Assembly (NCBI GenBank): GCA_013399695.1
Contig: VXAU01004424.1
Span: 1,060,959-1,124,958 of the forward strand
Source: Formicarius rufipectus
Taxonomy: Eukaryota; Chordata; Aves; Passeriformes; Formicariidae
DNA: 64,000 nt
Direction of reading: 5' to 3'
This document shows positions 39,605 through 53,644 of this stretch, one piece after another. The first letter of the stretch is position 1. Each line of letters begins with the position of its first letter. Under the pieces are notes generated by a model. That model had not been told where the DNA came from, did not search any database, and worked only from the letters and a program-made list of their open reading frames with translations. The translations under genes were made by a program, and so were the position numbers.

Positions 39605-42600
39605 CAAAAAAAGCCAACGATGAAAAGTATTTTTCTTACTGCAGTCAGCTCAGAAGCTTTTTTGACAGATAATTGCTAATTATTTGAGAGAGATTGGCAT
39701 TTTTCTGCAGGTAACTGTCTCTCATGCCTTAAATCCCTGTAGGAGTTAGTCTGGAATAGCCTTTAACACCTATTTTAAAAAATCATAAAGACCAGCAGAC
39801 AGCAAATGGTCTATTTAACACCTGGGAAAAGTAGATACACTGCAAGGAGATATAAATCTCTTTTCAAAAAACAGATGATTCAAAAGCATATTTTTAGAGT
39901 GCCTTTTAACTTAGACACCAAGTCAGTTTTCTAGTTACTGGGTCAGGGTGCTTAATGGCTGCATCAAACACAGGACGATGCATGAGTGAAGTCCTCGGCT
40001 CAATGACTAGGGTATGAGATCTTCTCCGAGTGCACAGTTGTGACTGTGTCTCTTCAGAATTTGCCAAGAATGCACATTAAAAGAGGCTGCAGGGTAAAAA
40101 ACTACAGCTGCCTGACAGACAGGCAGCAGTCTCATTTTACACAACTCTTGTCTGTATTCTGCTGAAATAAAAACAACAGGCTGATTCATAACTTCTAAAT
40201 TATCCATGCAAGAAAAGTGGATTTTCTCCTGCTATAATGAGAGTAGAAGGAGCCTCCTTCCTCAGCACCATGCTGGGGAAATGGTCCACAATCGGCCCCC
40301 TCGCTGCAGCCGCTCCAGACCATATGCACTACTACAGGCTTCAACAACTCTCTTGTTAAGAGTTTTTTCATTGACTGTGCTTAATACTGTCCTTAACTGA
40401 AAGCCTTTTTTGGATACTTTACTGCAGACCTCAGACTTGGGCCCAGCTCCTTTGGGAGGGTTTGCCATGCTGGCTGCAGCCACAACTGCACGCTCTTGCC
40501 ATGAGTGGATGCACAGCAGTGACTCCATGGAAAGGATGGAAACTGTCGGACAGCTGCAGCCTTGGTGAGCTTTGGTCAAAACTTGCCTCCACCTGGAACA
40601 AGGCTGTTTTGACCCTAAGTCCTGCCTGCCCTGAGCCTTACTGCTGAAGTGGCTCATCTTCTTGCTCTTTCTTTAAAAAAGTCATTTCTGGGCTTAGCTG
40701 AGGGGGCAGACCATGACTCGGTGGGGCTCTGCAACAACCATGCAGGGATGTGCTTGTGGCCATATCCCTCAGCCCTCATCCTAGATAGGATCAACCCTAC
40801 ATGGTACTTCTGGTATTTTAGAATAGAAAAATAGAAGGGAACATTCTATTCAATAAACATATATGATCTAAAATTTTAAAAATAATAAGCAGAGCTGATG
40901 GCAAACTAGTATTTACTTGAGCAGAAAGGTTGGGATAGGCCATGAAATAAAAGTTCCAAACACCATAACTAGATTGTCTTTGGTTTACATGGATTGCTTC
41001 ATTTAGCTTTTGTATTACATAAAATGCTATTTCTTTGTTTAGTAAGTTGGATGAGGTGATCTCCTGAGCGAAACAAACTTAATGCAACTAAATAAAATTG
41101 TATTTTCATATAAGAATTAAAAAAAAAAGAATTGAAAAGATGTTTCATCATTTCATCATCAAAAAATGGAATGAAATTCATGCCAAAAATTGCACTGAAT
41201 GCCTCCACTTTGCTTTCTGGGAGAAGAGAATTGGACAGTTGGAATTTAAGCTATTCCATGGTAATTGGCCTCAGAGCCAAACAATGGACTTTGCCTGATT
41301 TATGCAGTACATGTCTACAGTAAAACTTCCTAATAAGATTTAAACTAGTTTTTCCCATGAAAAGATTTTTTTTTTTCTACAAACATCTTTAACTGGTGGC
41401 AATTGCTGCAACTGTGCTGCATTTTTCAGTGCAGTTCTCCCACATTAAAACCTGCCAGTCATCTAAATAACAGTTTTGCTGATGCTGAGATGGAACTGAT
41501 CTGGAAAATTCTTGTAGTACTTTTCCTGGCGAAAACTATATGAGATCATACTTTACTAAAAAGGCATTTTCCCTCCAGGTTCCTTAGTGGCAATACAGCA
41601 AAAAGAGGTGTTCCTTGGGATACAATAAAAAAGCATGTGCATGCATCTATGTGCAGATGTGTGAGATTTCCCCAGCACAGAAACATACAGTTGAGGTTAC
41701 GGCAGTGACACTTCCATTATAAATCCATTTGCACGTTTGGAGATTTCTGAGCTGTATTTTTTTTTCACAAAAGTTTACATTTGGCCCCTAGAACATAGGT
41801 GATATTTTTTGAGGTTTCACAAAGTTTATTAATCTATTTTTGTAGTTACCAGAGGGTAAAGAAATGCTTTTCCCAGCTCTTAGATTCTAGCAGCACTGTT
41901 ATGGCATTGATTTTTGCACGGAACTCTCTGCAGAGTTTAATAGCAATCAGCAGCCTGATGTGCCTTAATGACTTCCTCTGTGCATTCAAAAAATGGCTAA
42001 ACTTGACAAGTTGAAACCTTCCAAGGGGCTGGTACACACTGAGTAATAGGCCCCAGGTCAGTTTGGGATTATTATTGTAAAGTAATAACAGAATAAAGAC
42101 ATTAAGATTTCATTCAGTTTATGGAAACGTTTCAAAAATTAGTTTTGTCCTCATAACAGCCCGAGTTTAGAGCTATGCAGCCACTTCTCAGCTTGTGAAC
42201 ATCAGATTAGACCCAGTGCAGTTACTGTAACTGCAGCAGGAAGGATCCAAACCGTAAAGGAAATACAAAGCGATCAGTCACAACTTCCATTGATTTCACC
42301 CAAAACATGCAGACAAAAAAAATATTATAGTTAGGTGCAGGATGGGCCCCTTAATGTCAGTGTGAGCTACTTTGCACTGTATTTTTCTGCAATAGCTGAG
42401 AACAATAAGTCTGAAAACATAAGCCTACACAACACATAAAAGAATGTGGCATAAGTGAGGTTTTTCTGGGTCAGTCCACCTTGTTTATGTCTACCAGGGC
42501 TGCCAGAGGACAGCTGATGGACTGTGTAAGGATCCTGGAGCAGCCAGTGTAATCTTTGTCCCAACCATGCCAGTAATTTGCAGATCAGGGTCATCCTGAG

Positions 42601-43471
42601 CCAGAAGTCATGTCCTTGTGTTTAATGGCATTCAATCAAATTTCTTCTCGTTGGTGTAATCTGGCTTTGAAGACACACAAATATGTAGTCTCCATAACAA
42701 TGGGACTCCTAATTCTGTTTTACGTGTTCTCAGAGAAAAGGATGAGGTTCTCAGGATTTGTTCTCAGAGGGGATTTTTTGGCTTTTGGGTTTTTTTTTGT
42801 GGGATTATTTTTGCTTTCTGAAAGTTTTGATGATACAGTGAAGGGTGAAGAAACATACTCAAGCAGTGAAATCAATATAAATTAATACCTCCATTTCCTT
42901 TTCATTCTATTATTCTTTTGTAAGCCTATCCCTTGAGTGGGAGCTTCAAGGGTGTGACTGAGTACAACAGCATCAGGAAGTTGGGACTTCAGCAACACTA
43001 ACACAATCTCTCATTATTTTTAGCATCAGCATCATGAAACTTGGTTGCAGATTTTAAAGTATCAGCTGCTGATATCATGGTATTGCTAAACTTCTCATTT
43101 GGGGCAGCAGAATTTTCTGGCTATTATTATCACAGAGGAAATCCCCCAAAATACACTAGACAAAAAATGAAACAGAAATCAACAGCAATTTTTCAGATAC
43201 AAGGATTTTTGTAAAGTTTCACAATATTTTGAGGTCTTATGATTTTCAAAACTGGGAGTGGACAATATTGAGAAAGAAAGCTTCTGTGTTTTACTCAGGA
43301 GGGTCTGAGATTTCACATCGGCTACAGAGAGGAGAAAGAGAAGGATCACGCATCAGGTGGAACAAATAAACCATAAAGCAGCCTAAAATGTTCTGAAAGG
43401 AGGTTAAGAAACAAGGTAGATGACCTACCATAGTATCTCATGCATTACATGTATTCTAACAACAGAAGATT

Positions 43472-43530
43472 GTTGTGGGGTTTTGTTTGTTTGTTTTGTT
43501 TTTGTTTATTTGTTATTTCGTTGTTGTTCT
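43472..43530 (+). repeat. T/G-rich (TTTG)n-like low-complexity tract
   Basis: About 55 nt of TTTG, TTTTG and GTT units on the + strand, imperfect. Confidence 0.7.
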
Positions 43531-44309
43531 AGGAGTACAAACACATTTGAAAATTCACGGGCCTGTTTGCTGTGCTGCATGAACCATGTGCACTGGAAGG
43601 AAAGTAATGTCCAAATGGAGAAAAATCCTATGAGAGACACTGACACGAGAACTGTGCTCTTCAAAAAAGGGTTTTCTGAAGCCTAAAATAATTTTTTTCA
43701 GTCCAAGCAATACTGAGGAGAAATTTTGTCATTGACTTGAAGGAACTCAGAATTTCATCCCATGTGCAAGGATGGGGAATGCTCCCCCCATAGCAGACAG
43801 CCCAAGTCCAAAATCTTTCTGTCATTTGCTCCCACCCAGTAACAGCTTTATAGAAGTAAGTTAAGAATGAATAACCTAACAGCTGCCCAAGGCGACTCTA
43901 AAGTGCTGCTTTCCCTCGCTGCACATGAGAAGGCTGCCATTAGCGTTGCCGCTGCTAGGTTCACTGCTCCTTGGGGGACCCTGCATTTGCAGAATGGCCT
44001 GGTTTTGTACTGGCAATGTGCACACATCTGAAATTGCTTGCATTTGGATGCTGTTTGGTGCACAGTTTTGAGTTAGTGCCGTGTCTGTTATAGATTCTTC
44101 TCATCACAGATAATGTGTCTCTTGTGAGCATGAGTTCTGTTCTTTATTTTTGTTTGGATAACACTTCTCTCTGAAAGTCAAAAGATTGCCACATGCATTC
44201 TTACATAGCAGTATATTGTTAAAAAAAAATTAGCAGCTAGAAGATGAACAATGCAAAACAATGGCAAATAACTATTATACTGCACTACATTTCCACCCAA
44301 CAGTCTCCA

Positions 44310-44475
44310 AGGATTTTGCAAACACTAATAAGCACATCCTCATATATTGAAAACCAGAGAAATATTATCCACTTCAGCGAAACTGAGACACAAAGATGAT
44401 GACTGACTGTCCCAAGATCAAACAGTAGGAGAGAGTTAGCACTGTAAACAGCCATAGTACTGTAGCACCCAATCC
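44310..44475 (-). mobile_element. MIR-like SINE
   Basis: The clearest SINE remnant in the window. On the + strand it reads TTTTGCAAACACTAATAAGC, then CATCCTCATAT, ATATTATCCACTTCAGCG, AAACTGAGACACAAAGATGA, CTGTCCCAAGATCAAACAGT. This matches a reversed MIR core (atccccattttacag, gaaactgaggcacaga, cttgcccaaggtcacacag) in order and spacing. Confidence 0.7.
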
Positions 44476-44695
44476 TATTAAAGCTGTTAGTGCAAAGAAA
44501 CTTTTGTATACATGACAGAATTACTTTGGTCTTTATTCCAGCTACTTTTAAGAAGGTCTTGCTCGTGCTGCTTAAGTATTAAAGTCCAGTCTTGCTGAAT
44601 GGCAAAACTTTAACTTCACTCTCTGTTAACATGGGTTCAGCTACAATACTGGCCTTTCTTCTGAGAATTTCTAGGGAACTGTGGAAATGTATAGT

Positions 44696-44774
44696 CAGGT
44701 CCTCACTCAGCTGATATACATCACTGCACTAATTTCAGCAGAATGATCTTTAAACAAATTAAGAATATGGCCCA
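44696..44774 (-). mobile_element. Degenerate sauropsid palindromic repeat (copy 2)
   Basis: CAGGTCCTCACTCAGCTGAT, then ATACATCACTGCACTAATTTC and later ATATGGCCC, read on the + strand, match the opposite orientation of the pattern seen at 19565-19645 (cctcagctg..tgtaaatca..agct). Probably the same old MITE-like family. Confidence 0.4.
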
Positions 44775-47275
44775 TGAAAAACAGCTTCTCTTCCTAACAT
44801 ATTTAAATGAAAATTATCTGGTATCTTTCAGATGAGAAAGAGCTGAAGCAGCGATGTGGAAAAGAAGGATATATTTAATTTTCTATGATGACCATATGGG
44901 GTTGTGCAAAAGTTACCTGGTGATCAGATGTTTATTTTCAGAGCACTCAGAGTTTGATTTCAGAGCATCAGCTGATCTGTGGTTACAGCTATAAGTAAGT
45001 TTTTACTTTTTAATTTCAGGGGTGAGGGGAGGAATAACTAAGAATCTCACACATCATATGGAAGATCACAGGGTGAGAATGTGCATATGGCTAATTTCCA
45101 TGGAGTAAGCAAGGTGCTTGAAGGTCACACCACAGTAATTTATGTAGGTGCCTGGTAATGCAAGTTCAAAAAAAAACCTTCCTGGAAAGCATAAGTTACA
45201 GCAGGCAGAGGAACTGCTTAGGTTAGACACTTTGGCTAAGCTTTTGTTCAAAGAGTAAAAGCTGGGAGAAAATAGACCTATCATTAAATCCACCAATATG
45301 CTCATCTCTATATGCCTCTATATTGCACTTTGTGATTTGCAGTTAGTAAGGCAATCTAATTAGTTTAACTAATACAGAATTCAAACCCCTCTACTCGCAT
45401 TTTTGACACAGAAGTAGGTCCATACATAAGTTTTTACAGACACAATAGTTATACTGGTTTAGAAACCATTATAGATAAAGTAGTATACAGTCTTTTCTAC
45501 AAACTGCTGACACTAGCAAGGCTTATTCTGCAAAAGTACTGACATCAGACATCTTTATACTAGAATCTATGTATCCTCCAGTGCGTGCTGAATTGTTTTA
45601 ACAATACACAAACAAAACCTTAATTGAAATCATTAAATTGGTACAAAAATAAGTGCACGAAGACTAGGCTTAGAAGACAAAGGTTCAAGTCTCAAGGAGT
45701 ACACAGGTACAGTTAATTAAAAAGTGTAAAAATCTGCAAAGTATAAATGTGATAGCCAGTGGAAGGAGACTAATTGCCTGGGAAACGTGAGACTGGCTCT
45801 TGGAACTAAGTTTTAAGTTTACTTTGGGGGGAGAGCTATTTGTGTGGGAAAGGAGGAAGAGCACTGGTTTTTTGAATAATGGTATATTATAATGAGAAGA
45901 ATAAAAAGCAATCTGGGCACTATTTGCTACACTGTTCAACAGCAATCCAGAGCTTGAAAATTATGTCAGAGAAATGAGATAAGGATGACTGTTATACTGT
46001 TGGAAGGTCACCATCTAGTATAGCTGTGGCGGATAAATGAAAATGGAAACCAGTAAGGAACATTACGATATGCTTATGGTATTTTGTGTTTGAGCTATTA
46101 GCAGGTGCAACTCTGCTGGCATCAGTGAGCTGTCTTCACTTGCTTCACAATTCAATGTGGCCCTGTATCTATTTTATATACCTACAGTACATAGTCTTGG
46201 TACTATTAAAACACCTGGTGCTATTGGAAAGCTTTTGAAATGTATTAGAAGGTTACACGATGTGAAATGGTTAAAATGTGTACCTGATTTAACTGCTTGC
46301 CATCTGAAACACAGGGAGATGAACCTAAACTGTCTGCTTTAAATGCATGCAAAGAAGTTTTGGATTTAAGCCCAGATATGAATATACAAATAGCTAAAGT
46401 TTATAGAACTGTGACACAAAGTCTCAGGGGTTTTCTGGGAATGTCAAAAAACACTCGGGAATCAGAACATATGCCTGCCATGCTAATACATCTTATTCCT
46501 CTGTCTTCAAAACAGATTACGGAGATGGCTGTGAAACAGAAAAAAAAAAAAAAGTTTTTATTTAAGAGCTACCTTTGCATATTTTTCTAGACTTAGCTAA
46601 AGCTACTCAAATGAAGCGACAGTCTAGGATTTCCTCTAAGAAGGGTTTTTAGAATGAAGGATGTAAGCTTCTCATTTTGCATCTGGCAAAGTGGTGTGAT
46701 CGCTATGGAAATAGGAAGCATAGTCCACAGTTCTGCATGGTGATCAAGCTAAAGCTTTTCTAAATTGCTGATCTGCTTCCCTTGTTACAGATGAATACAT
46801 CAGAAGAAAGTCAGCTGAAGTTGCCTGGCTTAATGACAGATTGGCATAAGATCCTACAACAAGGCAAACTTTGATTTTTACTCATGCACTTAGCAACTTG
46901 TCCCAGACCTTCACTATTAGGAGCTAAGAAGAACTGATAACCTATTTAGGGAGATTTATGAATTGAGGAGACAAGAAAGCATGAAGCTGAATCTTCTACT
47001 GCATTGTAAATTACAAGCATCTGAAAAACACTGTTCTAAAAAGCAATTATTAATCTGTGTAGTGCCAGAAATCTATGTCCTAGCTATTAGCCCTGCACAA
47101 GTGATTCTTTTGTTTTAATTGACTTCAGAGTGACTGTTTATGTGAATGAGCAAAACTTTGGCTGTGAGGGAGCATTTCTCAAAGCTTGAGGCAGAAAAAT
47201 CACTTGGGTGTGAACAGACCTCTACAGTTTTCTCTAGGTTACCAACTTCCAATTTAATAAGGAGTGTTGAAAGGG

Positions 47276-47310
47276 AAAAAAAAAAAAAAAGAAAAAAGAA
47301 AAGAAAAAGG
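47276..47310 (+). repeat. A-rich tract
   Basis: Fifteen A, then AAAAAG/AAAAG units to 47310, immediately followed by a GC-rich patch. No clear target-site duplication or source gene seen. Confidence 0.8.
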
Positions 47311-50300
47311 ACTACCTGTATCTTCTTTTCAAAGATGAAGAGCAGTGGGGCCTGGCCCCAGCACAGGGCTGAGCTGCGAGGTCACTGCATGCCCTTAACC
47401 TGCTCCAATCCCCGCCCCACCCCACAGCTCTGATGGGCTGTGTCTTCACATGGGGGCACAGAGCAGCCCACAGCACAAACGATTAACCCAAGCTCCCATT
47501 CAGTGTGAGGCTCAGCCCATCTGTAATTTGGGGAGGCATAGGACATGTGGCCACTGCAACTCCACATCAGCATGGAAGGCAGCAGACAAACGCCCAGTTT
47601 CCCCTGTACAACAGCTGGTTATTGTGCTTCTGGGATGTGCATAGTTTCTTCTGGAAGAAATCATCACATTAAATGGATGCCTCTTCCACATATGGAGATA
47701 TTTTCTCAATGGTCCTTTTGAGCCATCTAAATTCATTTTATAGCATTACGTAAAATACTTGTAATGATATTAACATGTAAGATGAGTCTAAATATTCACA
47801 ATCCATTCCTGTTTAAATACACTACTATAAAGCTCACACAGTTCTTAACCAGCTCTGTGGATCACAGAGCTTCACAGGACCTTATGAGTAAGAAACAATC
47901 AGAAATTTGATTTTTGAGGTTACTTTTTTAAAAACTTTTGATATTTCCCATGAAAATCAATGTCCTCCATGGAAGTTTAGGACTTAGGAAGGGGGTTACT
48001 CTCACATTTTTGTGAACTCCTACAGAAAAGCAAATAACCTATGCTCTCAAAAAGTTGGCAGGTGACTTATTAAACTTCTCTCAAATCTCCTTCAGGAAGT
48101 TCATTAAAAGTCTATTTGGAAATGGCCAGGTGCTTGCTTCCCACAGTGCAAGAGGGAAATCTGTCACTCTGTTTAAAAAATTGTTTGGTTACGTGGGATA
48201 AAGAAATAATCATTATACCAAGCTGTGTGGTTTTATGGTGGAAAACTGTGGCTTGGTGAGAAAAGTGCCAAGGTCAATGCAATGAAAGACCCTCAGCGAA
48301 CTCAGACATGGTTTCAGAAGTCAGTAGTGGATAGAGGCCAGGAGAACAAAGTCTTTCCTGTGGTTCACTTGAAAACAATTTTTAAGATTCTGGATAAAAA
48401 TAACTCTCTAGCTCGAGAGAGTTTTTACCTTGAAAAAATATCATTAGGGAAGATTTTTTTATGTTTTATGAGGATTGCTAAGGCTGACAAAATTACCTTG
48501 TTTGACACTGGATCCTGACCTAAATACTATGGCCAAGTCAACTAACAGGAAAATAGCAGGGCTAAGCCTTTTTCCTTCTTTATTCTGCCAAACCACTGCC
48601 TCTTGCAATCAGGATTGATTACAAACACCCAATTAAGAGGCATTTGGAACATGATCTGAACACTAATCCTGTCTCTTTTTCTCTTTATACCTAATTATCA
48701 GCTTTAAGATGGGTATTAGTGCTTTAATTAGTAGATTTACTTTAGGAACTTCTACATAAACTAAGAAATCTATAACATAGACATAAATACATGTATATGT
48801 GCAGGGTCCTAAAGAGGTGCATGTAACACATATACCTATATCCAAGTAGTTCTGTGTGATATAGAAGTCTAGACATATACATGTGAGTGGATGCATATCC
48901 AGTTTTCAGATGTAATTTCATTCTTTGGAAATACTACAAAAGAAAATAATTGAATTTGGTTTTGCATCAGCTGTATAAAAATATATCATAATTATCAAAT
49001 TATGATCCAATGTAATAGCTTGCAATAAGCTATAATTAAGAAATTGATTTTCAGAGACACATAGGTTTTTGTTTCAATTAGATTAGGACAGGAGAGGAGG
49101 GTAGAGAGAAGAGCAGTGTGAGGTTGACTGAAAACATATTGTGAGTTTCATGGGTCTAATTCCAGTGACTCTGGGTTTCAATTTCGAAAGGATTCAGACC
49201 CTGGTCTGAATTTGTTTATCTCTGTCCATAGAAAGGATGAAGGATTAGTCTTAAGGGAATCCATATTTGACCCTCAAATTTTTCCTGTCTGAAGGGCATC
49301 TAGAAGATGAAGCACATCTAGACAGAACTCTCCTCGCAGGTCACTTAACTGTCCAGAATAATAGAAACACCTGCCTGTGACTGGTTTTACAGTTTTAGTG
49401 TGCTACTGTACAGAGACCCAAGTCAAGGCTCTACAGTGCCAAGGAACGCTCCCATACCCAGAGTTCAACACCAGGCTCTGCATCCAACACCTGAATGCAG
49501 GCCAGCACAGGCTCTCTAGCTACAACTAGGCAGTTTGGTCATGGATTTCCTAAGACTTATTCCTGAGGAAACTCAAACTCAAACTGCTACTCTAAAAGAA
49601 GGAATTATTAAGCTTTTTGACAATAGAAACTTTCACAAGAGTTAACTGCTTGGATAAACAACAAAGGAATCTTTTTATAACACTGCATAATCACAAAAAA
49701 CAATATAATTTTCAACTTGTTTCAACTCTTATTTAGTCTCTAAAGCACAATAAAATAACAGCATTATCTTTAGATACTTGCATCTGATACTTGTGTTCAA
49801 ATACATGCTGAATCTTGTAGCAAAGAAAACATTGTATACATTTGCATAATGCAGAATCTTTAAGTTAAGGAAAAGTTTTTGTAGCAGAACAAGTGTTTTC
49901 TGCTTCCCTGATCCTGCCTGGGCTCGAGGCTGCTTCCTTTCCTTTCCTTGGCAAGGTTTACTGCAGCCTTATGGAGGGTACCAAACAGCAGTGGTCACCA
50001 GCAGGGCTGTCTGGGTTTAGCAGCATGCTCCCTGAGAAAGCACTTCATGTGCTTTATATAAAGCTGAGAAATTCCCTCAAAGTGTGCCCAGAAACATGAG
50101 ATACCACATGGCCCCCAAATCCACTGCAACAACGCATTCCAGACTATGCCAAAGCCACTTATTTTTTTGTTTAGGGACAGAATGAAGTTCATCCCTCCAG
50201 TACTTCCAAATACTCTCCCAATCACAGCTTGGGAGGGGCAACAGGTTTTGAGGGACAGATTTTTGAAGGAGACAAAGGGGTGGAGATGCTGCCCCTTTGT

Positions 50301-53300
50301 CCCACTTACCAGCATGTCCATGCCCATGTCCCACTCACGGCTTTGACAGAGAGATGCCTGGGCCTCTGCCCAACTCTCCCTGGGCAGCGCAGTCTGTGGT
50401 GGGGAGGCTACAAATGTGTGGGCTGGGTGGTTTAGTTAATCCAGATCAGAACAAGCAGGGGAGCATGGGCATTCTTCCAGCTGCCCTCAGCAGCGAGGAG
50501 GGGCATTCCCACTGCATCCTGCTGAAATCCACTAAAAGCCCAGAGTTGATCCTTAGAGAAGTGGGGCCAGGCCACTAAAGCCGTATTTCTGTTGGAAAAC
50601 TCAGAGGTCTTGGCTCATTTATACCTCTCTTCTCAACCATGGGCAAACACAATTTGCCTCCCACAGACCTGAACAACTCCGCTCCTATGACAGCCCAGCC
50701 CTTACCCTGCATCGTCACCTGCAGGCACCTCTCTGCTTGCCAAACTCAACGGCAGCACAGAAAGAGGGAATTAGGAAGCACTGACTGACATTTGCCATCC
50801 AAACAACCAATACAGTCATAAACCATCCTAGAAGGCCTGTGCTGCACCCTTCCCCACAGCTATCAAGAATGATGGGAGACAGCTCAGTTCAAGTGGAGGG
50901 TAAAGTTCCCACCACTTCCAAGGGCAGTGGGGCTCCCCCTCTGCGCTTGAGAGATCCCTGTTTGTGGGAGCAGTTCAGGACTGGCCAGGCTCCAGATGCA
51001 CCTCTGGGCAGTCAGGGAACTGTTATTGTGTGCTGCTGATGGCAGGACACTTTGGACAGGCGAGGCCCAGAGGTGTCCTTCATGGGTGGTTCTCCAGACA
51101 GGCAGCAAGGACATGTACGCTCCTACTGCCATTGGCTCAACCCAAAGGGCTTGAACTGCCCCTGCACAAAACAAACCAGCATGAGGCATAATGTCTGCAC
51201 AAAGCTGTGTGGAAGAATAGGAACTAGGATTTAGACAAAAGCAAATGAAAGCTTAAACTTTGCAAAAACTAAAGAAAGGCTGAGCCGTGAGTTGACTTGC
51301 TCCTGTTTATTTTACCAGCCTCGGTTTGTTATACCTACAGATTTGCAGCATAAATTCATTGACATTATTTAGAAATAAAATGGATGGATGAATTTCTGAC
51401 ATCATTAAGGTCTGTGGGAGTTCCATGGGGCTGCAGTTTCGCTCTGCAGGATACCCATGCTTTCTTCTTTACTTAAGGATCTGGAGGAGCCATTTTCTTC
51501 TATGTAAACAAACAGGTATTTTTTGCTCTCTGTTCTGTAACTGACTGCATTTTCTATAGAGCTCTAATCTCATCACTCTTACCAATTCCTGGTAAATGCA
51601 GTATAAAGAATAATTATCTATGACATCTATCCTTCTACAACTTGAATGTTTCCAAAATGGGCAATTTTTCCATTCTGAGTGATTTGACAGCACTGTGTAT
51701 ATAATCTGTAAGTGTTAAGCACAGATGATATTCATTCTCTAGGTCTGTACATGATGACCAATAAAACAATAGTGCCATGTGGCACATCTATGAAAAACTT
51801 GTAAAACAATACAGTCAAGTCTGGCAACAAAGTCAGTAATTTGTCAGTAAGGAAACCACTATTGGGCTTTCTCTAACCAACCCTCCACCTTTCTTAAGCC
51901 CTTTTCTTCTGAAGCTTCACATTCATTTTCTTAATGTTTTTAACCTAGTGTCTGTGAAATTTTTATTGCTCCCTAGATAATGACATGTGATCTGAATGTA
52001 ACCACACACCTCTTTGCTCAGCAACATTTGTCACAAACCATTATAAATTATCATGCTGATAGTGTGCATTGCTGGGAAACCGGAAAAGTTCCATAAATTC
52101 AAAGTACTGTATCAGTGACATTCTTGTTTATTATCTAGGTATAAAGTTTTACTAGATTCAAGATGGCTACATTTACACAGTAGGATACTTCAGCAACACG
52201 AGACTTGTACAGCTTGCACTAAGTGCTGAAAAGCATTTACCACATGCAACAAACACTGGAGCAGTTGAACTAACCTGTGGCCATATGTTTTGTCTCTTCT
52301 ATTCATTTAACCATGTTTCTGACTCAAAAAAATGCAGGGTTATTATTGGGGCTTGCTTGAGAAAAGATAAAATGGCAAACAAAAACTAGCTTTCTCTTAA
52401 ATTACAACCATAATTTCTGTTTCTTGGCCTCCTGGAGAGAAGGCATAACAATCATTAGAGTTAAAAGTTAAAAAGAGATTTTGTATTTTTTCATTATATA
52501 TGTCCTTGATAACAATCTGTGGTTGATGTGTTTGTATACTTCCTGTCGAAACCCAGTATTTCCATTAAGCTGGTACAGTAATTTGGTCTAGAAGATTTTT
52601 TATTAGATGAACCTAGTTTGTGTGAACATATTTTTAATTCTTTGCGTATCTTTATTCTTCAAAACTGTGAAAGTCGAGCCCTTTGGAATGCCTCCAGAGA
52701 AACAGGAATTTTTACCATGTTTACTTGAAATTTAAAACAACTCAAATGGTTCTGATTGTCAGAAAAACATACATATATGAATTTTATTAGCAGTCATTTG
52801 AGAAATACTTGTTCATTAAAGCATAGCATAATAAGTAGGTAAATCAAGGGCAGATTTTTAAACCCTATCATACAAAGATACTAACTGGGAACAGCTACAG
52901 TGCAGCTAATGCTTAAATGTGCTGCTTTTGCCTCTCCTCAGAGAATCAACCTCTCACCAGTTTTATGTTTCAATACATCTAGCCCTCTATTTAGAGTAGT
53001 ATTTTTAAAAGTTAGATAAGGCCTCTTGATTTTCTTACCGGCACTACGGAACAAGAAGATAACCTTTCCAAAGTCACATTGTTTCCCTTCCTGGGCTCAG
53101 AGGGTCCTTCTTGTTAGAGCTGTTTTCAATGCTAACTAAGGTCCAAGATGCAACGAATGGCATTACAAAGAGGATTTTGGGAGCTAGGCCAGGAAACTAA
53201 TCTTCTCTAGTCTACTAATTGTATGGGACATTTTTTGTTCCCAGACATGAATTCCCTTATCTCTCATTTTCTATCTGCATTTCATATTTAAGTGCTTATT

Positions 53301-53585
53301 AATTTCCAGTGCTAAACTTTTCAATAAACTAGAGTGTAACATAAATTACACATTTCTAGATTGTAGACTGAGTTTCTAATAAACTAAGCATATTAGGAAA
53401 ACAAAATGTACTTAAGTCTCAAACCCAACAAATCTTGTGGTAAGTTTATTGCCTTAATCTCGTTTTATCCAATATTTGGTACAAGGAATGTGAATTTTTT
53501 AAGTAGATGCTGAAATTTCAGACCACAGAGATTGTTGACAAATTCCTGTTGCTGAAATTGTTTTCTGTTATTCTGGTTCTAAGGT

Positions 53586-53644
53586 GTTTTGTTGTTTTGT
53601 TTTGTTGGTTTTTTTGTTTGTTTGTTGTTTGTTCCCCCCCCCCC
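53586..53644 (+). repeat. T/G-rich tract ending in an 11-C run
   Basis: TTTTG/TTTG/GTT units for about 48 nt, followed by an uninterrupted run of 11 C (53634-53644). The run is a likely sequencing-error and length-variation spot. Confidence 0.75.

Noticed and set aside
46297..46590. 97-codon + frame ending in an A run
   Set aside because: The A13-A14 run suggested a retrocopy tail, but no AATAAA, no target-site duplication and no known gene match were seen.
47347..47359. GGGGCC/GGCCCC palindrome
   Set aside because: Six-base arms in a GC-rich patch are expected by chance.
49893..51239. GC-richer block with many overlapping short frames
   Set aside because: CpG is not enriched, frames are open on both strands and no domain is seen. 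Compositional patch, not a gene.
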